Positions 45,211-54,161 of a DNA stretch of 64,000 nt are shown in pieces. Made by a program: the position numbers and the translations under genes. A model generated the notes under the pieces. That model ran no database searches. It was not told the DNA's origin and saw nothing but the letters and a program-made list of their open reading frames with translations. Each line of letters opens with the position of its first letter. Position 1 is the first letter of the stretch. The stretch is from Symsagittifera roscoffensis (taxonomy: Eukaryota; Xenacoelomorpha; Acoela; Convolutidae), in NCBI RefSeq assembly GCF_963678635.1, contig NC_087065.1, positions 13,244,743-13,308,742 on the forward strand, read 5' to 3'.

Positions 45211-46539
45211 ATGAGGTGGAGCAGGGTACCGGTAGCTGAAAAAAGATCTACCGAGGCGAGAACACAGTATAATTCGTCGCTACGTAAAACAACATCAATG
45301 GGTCCGAAGGTAACAATAAAGAACTTTTCAGTTAATATGGTCAACACGAGGAGTACTACGGAGAACAGAGCAAAGGAGGGCACGGAAGGGGAACGAGTAG
45401 AACCCACCATCGAGGTTGATCTAGAGACACCGGATCAAAGTGTGGATGAAGTGGGAAAGAAAACGACAGAGTCAACTCCGATGCCCAATGCGGAAGAGCC
45501 TAATCCGAAGCCCATGGAGTTCTCACCGATAGACAACGTGGAAGACACAACAGGCAACACGACGCCAGAAACGGTGAAGGATGAGTCTCAGAAGAGAACG
45601 TCTTTTACTGAAATATTAGCGATGATGGTCGGAATGAGATCGAAGGACGCAGCAGTGGAGGAGACGAAAACCGAGAAAGGCAAAACATTCGGAACAGTTT
45701 CCACGAGAACGACAGACACCGACCAAAACGAAGACCAGATCAGACCGGGAACAGCAACCAACAACAGGACAACAACTGACCATGGAACAGCTACTCTTGA
45801 GCTAGGTGATTTGATGGCGAAGCTAGATCAGATAGATGAGAAACTGAAGCACAGCGAAGTCGATAGAAATTTGATAAGGAAGGAAATGAGAAACAACAAA
45901 CATGAGTACCTGGACAACTATTTTCATCTAGCAAGAACAACGGAGGAAAAGCTTCAGCGGATGTCTGACAAAGTAGAAACCACTGATGAAGAGCGAAACA
46001 AGAACATCAGAAAAGACATGCTAGAAATGAAGCAGCGATATGACGCATTGAATAGCCAGTTGGGAAGTTTGGAAACGAGAATGGATACGATGAGTAGGAA
46101 CCAGGCTGAGAGCTCAAGTGCTATACAGACAAAGTTAGACGCAATCTTGAGGAATTCAACACCACAAGACAGGCCAGCGGAAGAGCGGACACAAGGTAAT
46201 AGAGTTGACTTCGTGGAACCACAAAGGAACAAGCGACAGTCAACACCGTTAGCAGCAACCCGGGAGGCCGCGATTACGGCACCGGTGGGGGCCAGGGCTA
46301 TTATAAAAAATGGAACAGCGAACACAACTAGTGGTCCAGGAGACTCCACGAGTCAGAACAAAGTGGGACCGGATGCGATGACATGGGCAAGCACCTGGGA
46401 ATTGATGAACAAGACACTAGAGGCCTTCGCTACAAGGAACACCAATTCGAGCGACAGAGGAAGCAACAAGTCCAGAAAAACTTTCAAGAACCAAAAGAAT
46501 TCAAAGACGATTCAGATGGATGCATTGACACTTGGGTAG
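45211..46539 (+). CDS. gag: Gag, N-terminal part (coiled coil)
   Basis: The frame opens at ATG 45,211, but the ATG at 45,337 gives MVNTRSTTENRA, and MVNTRS is a very common start of plant and animal LTR-element Gag proteins, so I prefer it (400 residues). The protein is charged and Thr-rich at first, then from about residue 200 forms a long heptad-rich helix (LMAKLDQIDEKLKHSEVDRN, TTEEKLQRMSDKVETTDEER, YDALNSQLGSLETRMDTMSR), fitting Gag self-assembly. It ends in TAG 157 bases into the next frame, which carries the capsid-like part. The tail before the stop (TFKNQKNSKTIQM) has the same bases as the start of the capsid-like region in the other frame, so Gag continues by a -1 shift or this copy has an indel. 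Confidence 0.75.
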   Translation: MRWSRVPVAEKRSTEARTQYNSSLRKTTSMGPKVTIKNFSVNMVNTRSTTENRAKEGTEGERVEPTIEVDLETPDQSVDEVGKKTTESTPMPNAEEPNPKPMEFSPIDNVEDTTGNTTPETVKDESQKRTSFTEILAMMVGMRSKDAAVEETKTEKGKTFGTVSTRTTDTDQNEDQIRPGTATNNRTTTDHGTATLELGDLMAKLDQIDEKLKHSEVDRNLIRKEMRNNKHEYLDNYFHLARTTEEKLQRMSDKVETTDEERNKNIRKDMLEMKQRYDALNSQLGSLETRMDTMSRNQAESSSAIQTKLDAILRNSTPQDRPAEERTQGNRVDFVEPQRNKRQSTPLAATREAAITAPVGARAIIKNGTANTTSGPGDSTSQNKVGPDAMTWASTWELMNKTLEAFATRNTNSSDRGSNKSRKTFKNQKNSKTIQMDALTLG

Positions 46540-47609
46540 AAGTCATGAGGTTGCACTTGGAACAAGACAACTTGAACGATGAGAGACAAGCATGCACGGC
46601 GATACTGAGCAATCTGGAATGCACAGCATTGAAATGCGTGGTTGCGAAGAAAGAAGAGGAACGCGATACAGCGGACAAAATCTTTGAAATATTGTTAAAT
46701 CGATTCGGCTCAGGCATGAAGGGTCATCAAGCGATGATGCGATTTGAAAAGAGAAGACAAAGGGACGATGAATCGATAGACAGGTTCCTAGATGATCTTG
46801 AGAGCTTGAGAAGAAGGAGTGACACGGAAGAATCTACCAATCGAAGGAACTTCAGCATCGCCTCAAAGTTCATTGATGGGGTAAATAGTGATGACTTGAG
46901 AACGATGTTAGCAACATACTATAAATTGTCGAAAGACAGTGCACCAACTCCGGAAGAAATGAGGCAGAAGTCAAGGGAGTACATGCTGATGAAACCCAAG
47001 AAATACTCGTACTCAGACAACAGGAATACACAGCGGGGGAGTCAGCCACAAAGGTCGTCATGGTACAAGCCCAGAGATGACATGGACAAACGAAGATCAT
47101 GCGCTAACTGCGGGTCAGCTGATCATCATGTGGCGGATTGCACGACATACAAACAGGGCATGAAGAGTGTGGGATATGCTCCCGATGAGGAAGATATGAG
47201 CCAGATGGAAGAACACGAGTTCTATAGTGGCTTGATCATCAAAATAGGTGCAAGATGCTTCTTCTGCAACCAAGAGGGGCACTTCAGGATGGACTGTCCG
47301 TTGTTTTGGGAGGCGGTTATGAATCAGAGTCATCCAAAACACAAGTTGGCGCTAGCAGCGGTACAGAACCAGAGAATTAGACAAGGTGAATTTGAGACGA
47401 AAAACCAAGAAAGGCCAAGTGCGGAGCTACCGACAAAAACAGTGAAGGCTGTAACACAATTTAATAGTGCAATAGAGGCTACGGCAAAGAACGCCCTAGA
47501 AACAGGACCTGGCAGCGAAAGAAATAGAACAACTGCTGAAGCAAGAAATCGAAAGACAGAAAATGAACGAAGCATTAAGTTGCTCACAAACAATACCAGA
47601 AGCTGCTGA
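46383..47609 (+). CDS. gag: Gag, capsid-like region and nucleocapsid with two CCHC knuckles
   Basis: Residues ~50-200 look like a retrotransposon Gag capsid: DTWVEVMRLHLEQDNLNDER, ILSNLECTALKCVVAK, FEILLNRFGSG, ESIDRFLDDLESLRRR. Two zinc knuckles of CX2CX4HX4C type follow: CANCGSADHHVADC (residues 240-253) and CFFCNQEGHFRMDC (292-305). A basic, Gln/Lys-rich tail follows. The frame lies -1 relative to the N-terminal Gag frame. The true start is probably not the ATG at 46,383 but a continuation of the upstream Gag. It overlaps the next frame (from 47,563) by 47 bases. Confidence 0.85.
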   Translation: MGKHLGIDEQDTRGLRYKEHQFERQRKQQVQKNFQEPKEFKDDSDGCIDTWVEVMRLHLEQDNLNDERQACTAILSNLECTALKCVVAKKEEERDTADKIFEILLNRFGSGMKGHQAMMRFEKRRQRDDESIDRFLDDLESLRRRSDTEESTNRRNFSIASKFIDGVNSDDLRTMLATYYKLSKDSAPTPEEMRQKSREYMLMKPKKYSYSDNRNTQRGSQPQRSSWYKPRDDMDKRRSCANCGSADHHVADCTTYKQGMKSVGYAPDEEDMSQMEEHEFYSGLIIKIGARCFFCNQEGHFRMDCPLFWEAVMNQSHPKHKLALAAVQNQRIRQGEFETKNQERPSAELPTKTVKAVTQFNSAIEATAKNALETGPGSERNRTTAEARNRKTENERSIKLLTNNTRSC

Positions 47610-48108
47610 CGGGTCGACAAGAAATGGAAACTGTAACACTGTAAAGATGGTTACAGGAAAGCCATTTGGCATAACAAAGATTGGGGCAAGAATAATGTCA
47701 ATAATCACTGTGGGCGGCCATGAAGTAACGAGAAACTTGAACGAACCTAGTGATCAGACAATAATGCACAATGATGTGTACGCAGATTACTTGAGTTGCA
47801 TAAGCCCACAGACGACTTCTAGAGCATTGAGGGAACTACTCACGAGAGGGGGAAGCAAGTCGGTACGTGTTGATAACAGGTACACAGAAGCTTATGGTCC
47901 ACATGAGGTGATGCTAAATATAGATGGAATCAACATCTATACGAAAACAATGATAACCTGTGATGAAAACCTAATTGGGCAAATCTACGTGGGAAAAGAA
48001 GAGTTGAAAGTGAGATCGATTGGACACTGCGCCAAGCTTGAAGAAGATGCAATGCACATCGGGACAGAGGCAGATGTGACAGCACATGTGCTAGACATAA
48101 GTGGTTAA
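47563..48108 (+). CDS. pol: Pol N-terminal region upstream of the protease motif
   Basis: 181 codons in the same frame as the protease-RT frame that follows, ended by TAA at 48,106-48,108, only 24 bases before the protease Asp codon. Sequence includes GITKIGARIMSIITVGGHEV and GPHEVMLNIDGINIYTKTMI; strand-like alternation suggests it belongs to the Gag-Pol linker or to the protease N-terminus. The reading frame is +1 relative to the nucleocapsid frame. Confidence 0.7.
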   Translation: MNEALSCSQTIPEAADGSTRNGNCNTVKMVTGKPFGITKIGARIMSIITVGGHEVTRNLNEPSDQTIMHNDVYADYLSCISPQTTSRALRELLTRGGSKSVRVDNRYTEAYGPHEVMLNIDGINIYTKTMITCDENLIGQIYVGKEELKVRSIGHCAKLEEDAMHIGTEADVTAHVLDISG

Positions 48109-51087
48109 AAGACTCACTTACGTGGGTTACTTGATACGGGAGCAGTCTTGAGTGTCATACCAATCGAAACTTGGGAACGAATGGGCTTCAACAAAGATGA
48201 TTTGATAGATTCGAGAATACGGTTGTCAGCTGCAAACAAAGGGGCTCTGCGGGTGTTAGGCAGAACGCCGATAATAGCCCTCAATCTGGGGGAACGTAAC
48301 CTGTGGATGAGCTTTCTTGTGGTAGAAAACCTAGATGAGTCTGACCAATTCATTTTAGGCAGCGACTTCATCAGGAAATTTGATGTAGCGATTGATCTAA
48401 ACAATGCAATGTTCAGGATACGGAACCCGGATAGGAGGTACGAAATCAAACCGGTAAATTTAATAATGGCAAATGAAACCAAAGCACCGGTATTCTTGAG
48501 TAGGAGGGTGAGGTTAAAGGCGAACGAGGTGGCGATCGTAAGCTTACGAATGAAAAATTACAATGAAATAAGTGACAACAAGCAGGTATGCATAGTCCAA
48601 AATCCAAATAGTCAAAGTGCTGCTGTTTTAGGAAGATCCTTCTCGGTCACGAAGAGCGGCCTCTGCGTGAGTGTCTTGTTGAATACCCTTGACATGCCAA
48701 TCACGATACAGAGGGGGAGGAAACTGGGATATGCTTTACCTGTAAAAACTCGATATGAAATGACTGAAAACCATAAACAAAATGAAGTTGTTGATTGTCC
48801 CAATCATAGGGACAAAATTTGTATCTTGAGACGATTGAATAAAATAAAAGATTCATCAGGTCTTGTGAAGTCACTTAAGTCAGAGACAGACGATGGACTA
48901 TCGAGCTGTTCGAATTTCCCGGAACGGCCCACATTAGACGAAATACAGAGTGATAAACTGGTCCTACCGGAAATTGAACACTTAAGAGGCAAGTTAACGG
49001 ACGAAAAGCTCGAAGCCATCAACGACGTACTAGAACGGAACGAAGACGTTTTTTCAAGACATAAAGCAGACATCGGGTGTTGTAATTTTGTTGAGCATGA
49101 AATAGAACTTGAGGAAAACGCAATGCCGCACAGGGAGGGGGCGAGGCGCATGACCCCACACAAATCGGATGCGTGTAGAAAGGAGATTGAGACGCTACTA
49201 GAGTATGACATGATAGAACCATCCAAATCACCGTGGGCGTGTGGAGTAGTGATGGCCAAAAAGAAAGGCGACCAGTTGAGGTTTTGTTGTGACTTTCGAT
49301 ACCTGAACTCCGTCACGGTGAAGGATGCCTATCCCATACCTAGGATTGATGAGAGTCTCTCGAAGTTAGGTGATGCAAAATTTTTTACGACTCTTGATTT
49401 AGGCTCGGCCTTTTGGCAGGTACCACTCAGGAAACAGGACAGGGACAAGACAGGGTTTGCCTGCGAGTTGGGTCTGTTTCAATGGAAACGGATGCCGTTT
49501 GGACTTTACAATGCCACAGCCACTTTTCAGCGGTTGATGGCACACGCGCTGATAGGCGTGACGAAGAAGTATGGCAATCTGGTAATGTGCTACGTGGATG
49601 ACGTGGTAATAGCGACACCCACACTGGAGGACCACATTGAGAGACTTGACGAAGTATTTGCGTGCATGAAGAGGTCGGGGTTGAAGTGCAAACCGTCAAA
49701 GTGTGAGATACTCAAAGACTCGATAAAATACTTGGGCAGGATGGTGGACAAACACGGCATCAGACCAGATCCAGACGCAGTAGAAGCAGTTCTAACTTGG
49801 AAATCGCCGAAAACGGAACACCAATTGATGAGCTTCCTGGGTTTTGCAAATTACTACAGAGAATTTATCAAAGGCTATGCAGACAAGGTTTATCCGATGC
49901 AACAGTTAATGAGGCACAAGGGCAAGAAGTTCACGTGGAACAACGCAGCGGAAGAGTCATTCCAGAGAATAAAGAAAGAGTTGTGCGAGGCACCAGTACT
50001 AGGGATGCCAACAGAGAAAGGGATGTACGTGCTGGATACGGACGCGTCGGTAGTAGCGATATCGGGAATACTCCACCAGGAACAAGAATGGAACGGGAAG
50101 ACAGTCTTGAGACCGATAGCGTACGGGAGCAAAGTCCTAAGTGACACGGAAGTGAAGTACGGAGCACCGAAAGCAGAGATGTTCGCGGTGGTTACCTTTG
50201 TCGAGAAATATAGGGCATACCTAGGCAGTGAGCCATTCAAGTTGCGAGTCGACAACAGGGCACTAAGCTGGCTGAAGACGTACTCAATGGACCAAAGTTA
50301 CATTGGGAGGTGGATAGTTCGCCTGGACGGATACAATATGATAATTGAGCATAGAACACGAGACAAACATCAAAATGCTGACAGCTTGAGCAAGAAGACG
50401 GAGTTCAACGAGAGACAAGAACAGAGGGAGGTAGATAGACCTGAGATCAAGGATGGCTCCTCCTTCATGGACAAGGAAACGTATGACAGTCTTCCTCTCA
50501 CGAGATGGTTGGACAAATCAGGCAAACCAATAGAAGATCACCCCGAGTTACCAAAAGATACTACGAAAGAAACAATCTTGAAAAAGAACCGAGGGATGCC
50601 GATAGGAATAATGCTCAAGTCAAAGATCGTGAGGGAGACGCTCAAAGCAAAAGGCTACAAACTCAACCAGGTAGAGACGGGGGAAGCACAAATAGACGAT
50701 GACTTAAAGAGGTTACTCGAGAAACTAGCAGATGATAAGCCCGTGATTCAAGAAAGCTGTAAGGAGGAACCTGAGGTCACAATACTGCGAAAGAGCGGGA
50801 CAGCTAGTGATGGAAATACCTCGAAGGTGACTAACCTTGATGGGAAGGAAGTGGTGCAGTCACTGGTTGAAAAGATCCCAGCCGAGTTACTTGAACAGAC
50901 CAGAGTTAGGAGAAAGAGAGTGGAGTTCAAGGAAGAAGCTGAATACCTGGGACTAGGTCAAGAGTCCGGGGAGCGGTTCACGTCCACGGAAGAAGAAAAC
51001 ACTGAAGGAGAAAATTTGCCGGGGAGTGTGAAATATGGGATGAGGACTCGGAAGCGAGCAGTCACAATCAAGATAGTCTCTGCATGA
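48109..51087 (+). CDS. pol: Pol: aspartic protease, reverse transcriptase, RNase H
   Basis: The frame is open from the TAA at 48,108. Protease: LLDTGAVLSVIP (catalytic DTG at 48,133) and later ILGSDFIRKF. RT: YDMIEPSKSPWACGVVMAKK, LRFCCDFRYLNSVTVKD, FFTTLDLGSAFWQVPL, MPFGLYNATATFQRLM, MCYVDDVVIATPTLEDH (YVDD at 49,591), YLGRMVDKHGI, and the thumb/connection SFLGFANYYREFIKGYA. RNase H: YVLDTDASVVAISGILHQ, YGAPKAEMFAVV, LRVDNRALSWL, HQNADSLSKK (Asp, Glu, Asp, Asp present). A 250-residue acidic/Lys-rich tail follows with no known domain. The product copies element RNA to DNA. The catalytic residues are intact. The stop TGA (51,085) overlaps the ATG of the next frame as ATGA. Confidence 0.95.
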   Translation, partial: KTHLRGLLDTGAVLSVIPIETWERMGFNKDDLIDSRIRLSAANKGALRVLGRTPIIALNLGERNLWMSFLVVENLDESDQFILGSDFIRKFDVAIDLNNAMFRIRNPDRRYEIKPVNLIMANETKAPVFLSRRVRLKANEVAIVSLRMKNYNEISDNKQVCIVQNPNSQSAAVLGRSFSVTKSGLCVSVLLNTLDMPITIQRGRKLGYALPVKTRYEMTENHKQNEVVDCPNHRDKICILRRLNKIKDSSGLVKSLKSETDDGLSSCSNFPERPTLDEIQSDKLVLPEIEHLRGKLTDEKLEAINDVLERNEDVFSRHKADIGCCNFVEHEIELEENAMPHREGARRMTPHKSDACRKEIETLLEYDMIEPSKSPWACGVVMAKKKGDQLRFCCDFRYLNSVTVKDAYPIPRIDESLSKLGDAKFFTTLDLGSAFWQVPLRKQDRDKTGFACELGLFQWKRMPFGLYNATATFQRLMAHALIGVTKKYGNLVMCYVDDVVIATPTLEDHIERLDEVFACMKRSGLKCKPSKCEILKDSIKYLGRMVDKHGIRPDPDAVEAVLTWKSPKTEHQLMSFLGFANYYREFIKGYADKVYPMQQLMRHKGKKFTWNNAAEESFQRIKKELCEAPVLGMPTEKGMYVLDTDASVVAISGILHQEQEWNGKTVLRPIAYGSKVLSDTEVKYGAPKAEMFAVVTFVEKYRAYLGSEPFKLRVDNRALSWLKTYSMDQSYIGRWIVRLDGYNMIIEHRTRDKHQNADSLSKKTEFNERQEQREVDRPEIKDGSSFMDKETYDSLPLTRWLDKSGKPIEDHPELPKDTTKETILKKNRGMPIGIMLKSKIVRETLKAKGYKLNQVETGEAQIDDDLKRLLEKLADDKPVIQESCKEEPEVTILRKSGTASDGNTSKVTNLDGKEVVQSLVEKIPAELLEQTRVRRKRVEFKEEAEYLGLGQESGERFTSTEEENTEGENLPGSVKYGMRTRKRAVTIKIVSA

Positions 51088-51416
51088 TATTGGCAGAAGA
51101 AAAGATCAGACACCACGACAGGGAATTACAAACAGATCCGTCCTCAGGAACCTTCAACTTGGACGTGCAGGAAATACGAGGTGGTGAAGAACTTGAGAAG
51201 ATTGCAGTTTCGAGGAAGCCATTCAGGGAACTATCATGCAATTCAAATGTGAGAACAAATCTGGTGCCAGAAGATGACATGAAGGTAGTAAGGAGGATAG
51301 TATGCGTGAAGCTGAATGACGACGTCCACAACCCTGGGGAGATGAATGGGCAGATCATGGCGCTGAAGGAAAATGTCAAGGCGAGATATAGGCTGTCGGA
51401 CCTGATAAGAGCTTAG
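51084..51416 (+). CDS. Small ORF between RNase H and integrase, unknown
   Basis: 110 residues, starting at an ATG that overlaps the preceding stop (ATGA). Charged: MILAEEKIRHHDRELQTD, then VRTNLVPEDDMKVVRRIVCV, then KENVKARYRLSDLIRA. No domain recognised. In ordinary Gypsy elements pol runs unbroken from RNase H to integrase, so this may be Pol linker displaced by an indel rather than a separate protein. It ends 8 bases before the integrase ATG. Confidence 0.5.
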   Translation: MILAEEKIRHHDRELQTDPSSGTFNLDVQEIRGGEELEKIAVSRKPFRELSCNSNVRTNLVPEDDMKVVRRIVCVKLNDDVHNPGEMNGQIMALKENVKARYRLSDLIRA

Positions 51417-51424
51417 AAGACAAG

Positions 51425-53197
51425 ATGACAAGCAATCTCTCCAAATGGATCCGAACGGGGTCCAAGGAGAAAGGGGAATTTGAAGAAGACAGCTACAAGA
51501 TCCTAAGCCAGTTCTACAAAGAGAGGAAAGAGTTACTCTATCACACGGCTGACGGGGTGGTAGCATGCAAGAGAAAAGACGAGGACAAGATACTACACAA
51601 ACACAACCTCATCATATTACCACAATTGTACCAGACAGAGGTGCTGTTCAGATCACATGACCAAATGGGGCACCAGGGGATAGACAAGGTGCAACAAAGG
51701 ATACTTCACAGGTTTGATTGGCCAGGATTGAGGAAAGCCTGTGAGAGGTGGGTGAATGCATGCCTGGCATGCTTGCAAGTGAAAGAGCCAAGGAAGATGA
51801 AATTCCCACTCAAGTCGGTGGAAAGCTCGGAATTTAATGAAGTGGTGCAAATAGACCATCAGAAGATCTGTATGACGGAGTCGGGGTATAACCAGATACT
51901 GGTTATAATTGATCACTTCACAAAGCTGGCAGAAGCTGTGCCGTGTCAAACAGCTTCGGCGGAGGAGACTTGTGACCACTTGATAACCCATTGGATATCA
52001 AGGTATGGTTGTCCAAAGACTTTTCAGTCAGACAACGGCAAGGCCTTTGTGGGGGACTTGACTAAGGAATTAATGAAGAGGTCGCACATCGCTCAAGCGC
52101 ACTCAACGACTTACCATCCTCAGACCAACGGGCTGGTAGAGAGACAGAAAAGAACGTTGGTGAACATGCTGAGGGTATACTGCTCTAGATACATGACGGA
52201 CTGGGATAAGTATGATGAAAAAATATTACAGGCAAAGCCATATGAAGTGGGCTGGTATGTGTGGGTTTTCCAGAATGTGATACCGCCCAAAGGGACGAAG
52301 AAACTACTCAAGAAATGGAGAGGACCATTCATGATAACTGAAGTACACCAACAAGGACGGTTCTACCGCTTGAGTACTGGGCGAGCAGCACATTATGAGA
52401 ACCTGAAGCCTCATGCCCCATCCCCAGAGGACTGGTGTATACCAAAGGACATGGAGGTACTAGAGTACCTACTGGTGGAACCAGCATGTGAAGTGAACGA
52501 GAAAGTCACCAGAGATAAGAATGATGGCAATGAGAACTTGAGTTTGGATGACAATGAAAAAATAGACGCGGACTCTGAAGCGGAATCTTTTGTGGAAGAA
52601 GATTGGAACGATCCGGAGCAAGGTGAGGTGCCGAAGTGGACAGAACCAGACTTGTCAATACCAGCGGGGACAAGGAGTGGCAATCGCAAACGCACAGGCA
52701 TGAGGTACAACATGAACGGGGACGATTTCCTGATCGACAAGATACAGCCCGATAACCTCAGCAAAGAACTAATAAGTGTGGGCGAGCTGGCGGCAGATGG
52801 TGAATGGCGGATCATCGATGATAATGAACACTACCCACAGGAAGACTACTCGACGCCGGAGCGGGAGACGGATTTAGAACAGAGCGAGATAGAGAGGAGG
52901 GAGAATACGAATCTGAGGATATTAGAATGGATGCGCGATGTCAAGAACGGAAGCGAGGAAGGACAGAGCATACAGCAAGTTGACATATCAGCGGGGAAGT
53001 ACATGAAAACGGAGGATCCTCTTTTCGGCTGGACGGCAACAGAGAGCCCGCTCGACATTCCGCCAGATAATTCAGACCCAGCATCATCGACGGGGACGTC
53101 GATAAATATTTTTGTCCGGGGAGTGGGGGTAGGACTTACCCACACCGAAAATTTGATGATAAAGAAACTCCTACCGAGCCTACCGAGCCTACCATAG
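51425..53197 (+). CDS. pol: Integrase with zinc-binding, DDE core and GPF module
   Basis: 590 residues. HHCC: HDQMGHQGIDKV (HX4H) and CLACLQVK (CX2C). Core: VVQIDHQKI (D, 51,854), TFQSDNGKAFVG (D, 52,031), HPQTNGLVERQKRTL (E, 52,139), giving D58D35E. C-terminus: KPYEVGWYVWVF and KKWRGPFMITEVHQQGRFYR, the GPY/F module, then a 260-residue acidic tail. The chain jumps from CSRYMTDWDKY straight to DEKILQAKPYEVG. The usual AYN..HSSTG..PF segment of about 60-80 residues between core and GPY/F is absent, which suggests an in-frame deletion in this copy. It ends in TAG inside LPSLPSLP, overlapping the macro-domain frame by 127 bases. Confidence 0.92.
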   Translation: MTSNLSKWIRTGSKEKGEFEEDSYKILSQFYKERKELLYHTADGVVACKRKDEDKILHKHNLIILPQLYQTEVLFRSHDQMGHQGIDKVQQRILHRFDWPGLRKACERWVNACLACLQVKEPRKMKFPLKSVESSEFNEVVQIDHQKICMTESGYNQILVIIDHFTKLAEAVPCQTASAEETCDHLITHWISRYGCPKTFQSDNGKAFVGDLTKELMKRSHIAQAHSTTYHPQTNGLVERQKRTLVNMLRVYCSRYMTDWDKYDEKILQAKPYEVGWYVWVFQNVIPPKGTKKLLKKWRGPFMITEVHQQGRFYRLSTGRAAHYENLKPHAPSPEDWCIPKDMEVLEYLLVEPACEVNEKVTRDKNDGNENLSLDDNEKIDADSEAESFVEEDWNDPEQGEVPKWTEPDLSIPAGTRSGNRKRTGMRYNMNGDDFLIDKIQPDNLSKELISVGELAADGEWRIIDDNEHYPQEDYSTPERETDLEQSEIERRENTNLRILEWMRDVKNGSEEGQSIQQVDISAGKYMKTEDPLFGWTATESPLDIPPDNSDPASSTGTSINIFVRGVGVGLTHTENLMIKKLLPSLPSLP

Positions 53198-53694
53198 GAC
53201 GGAATTTCAAAACGAAGTTTGAAATACCGAACGAATACTCAGAAAATATCCTGATAACGGATAGTGACTTCATTCTGTCAGACAGGACTAGCGCAACCTG
53301 TACCACGGCGGACATGAGTTTCAAATCAAGACTGGAAGCTGACTTCAAGAGAGAGTACCAGAACGTGGAGTTTCTGTTTAGACAGAAACCGGGCCTGGGA
53401 GGAATGGCCGCGCTTCCACCATCAGTACCACAAGTCCCGGGCAAATACCTGTGCTTCCTAGTGACGAGGGTCAATGACAGGAACACGATCGATCTTGAAC
53501 ACGTGATGTTGGCACTAACGAGACTACGAGACTTCATGATTGAAAGAGGGATAACGGAGGTCTCAATGCCGGTGTATGACCCAAACAGGGGGAAATTGAG
53601 CCCAAGGAAATTGTACGCTATCCTACACGTGGTCTTCGCAGAAACTGAGATAATGGTGCATCTTCACAAGAAATACTACTTGAGCATCGCCTGA
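53071..53694 (+). CDS. Macro domain (ADP-ribose binding/hydrolase-like) after integrase
   Basis: The frame is open from 53,071 (-1 relative to integrase), first ATG at 53,314. It reads ILITDSDFILSDRT, SFKSRLEADFKREYQ, NVEFLFRQKPGLGGMAALPP, KYLCFLVTRVNDRNTIDLEH, LRDFMIERGITEVSMPVYDP, KLYAILHVVFAETEIMVH. Order and spacing match macro domains of the TARG1/OARD1 (ALC1-like) group: 'GDLF', 'GKGIAxxFKxxFG', 'GxVAxL', 'YLVTKxxxxxKPTYxxLxxSLxxM', 'GVTxIAMPxIGCGLDxL', 'VFxxTDIxI'. The residues I would expect to contact ADP-ribose are changed: the GKG region is SFKSRL and the IGCGLDRL loop is VYDPNRGKL. Binding or catalysis is therefore doubtful. It could be translated as an integrase extension by frameshift, or separately. 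Confidence 0.7.
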   Translation, partial: FRPSIIDGDVDKYFCPGSGGRTYPHRKFDDKETPTEPTEPTIGRNFKTKFEIPNEYSENILITDSDFILSDRTSATCTTADMSFKSRLEADFKREYQNVEFLFRQKPGLGGMAALPPSVPQVPGKYLCFLVTRVNDRNTIDLEHVMLALTRLRDFMIERGITEVSMPVYDPNRGKLSPRKLYAILHVVFAETEIMVHLHKKYYLSIA

Positions 53695-54161
53695 GTCGGG
53701 TACGCGGGGTCTCGAGTTGGGCATGAGGGAAGAATCTTGAGTTAGGTGTGGGGGTACAAAACAGGTAAAGAATCTTAGAGGTGATTGGCATGACAATTAA
53801 TATTTTAAATGATTGATGGTGCTAAAACATAAAATGAATCTGCATGTTTTTAGAAGATCTCCAGTTGAACTATTTTAGTAGGACGGAAAGGAAAGGGTTT
53901 TAATTATGGTAGTGAAGGGGGGTTTTTAGGTTAGGAACACAGCCTGTTAGTCTAAAAATCGGGTGTTATTTTCAGATTGATTTGGTAAAGTCAAATTGAC
54001 TACCCAACTGTATTCAATTGAAGAAAGAGAACGCAAATTGAACGACATCTCAAGAAGTAAACTCAAGTTGCTAAAGTAAACTCAAGTTGCTCAGGTAAAA
54101 CTCAAGTTGCTCAGGTAAAACTCAAGTTGCTAATACTCAAGATCACTTGGAAATTACGGAA
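53695..54161 (+). promoter_or_regulatory. AT-rich spacer with candidate 3' splice site and 20-bp repeats
   Basis: The only clearly non-coding gap inside the element's body. It is much more AT-rich than the coding parts. GGTGTTATTTTCAG at 53,962-53,975 is a good 3' splice site. At 54,060-54,145 there are four copies of ACTCAAGTTGCT(CAGGTAAA). Position, between pol and the downstream module, is where retroviruses and Env-bearing Gypsy elements have the acceptor for a spliced subgenomic mRNA. This role is inferred. Confidence 0.4.

Noticed and set aside
46440-46540. Classical -1 slippery heptamer in the Gag overlap
   Set aside because: The frame change is in the -1 direction, but the only A-run (CAGAAAAACTT) does not fit the X XXY YYZ rule in the zero frame, and no clear pseudoknot was seen, so a programmed shift is not claimed.
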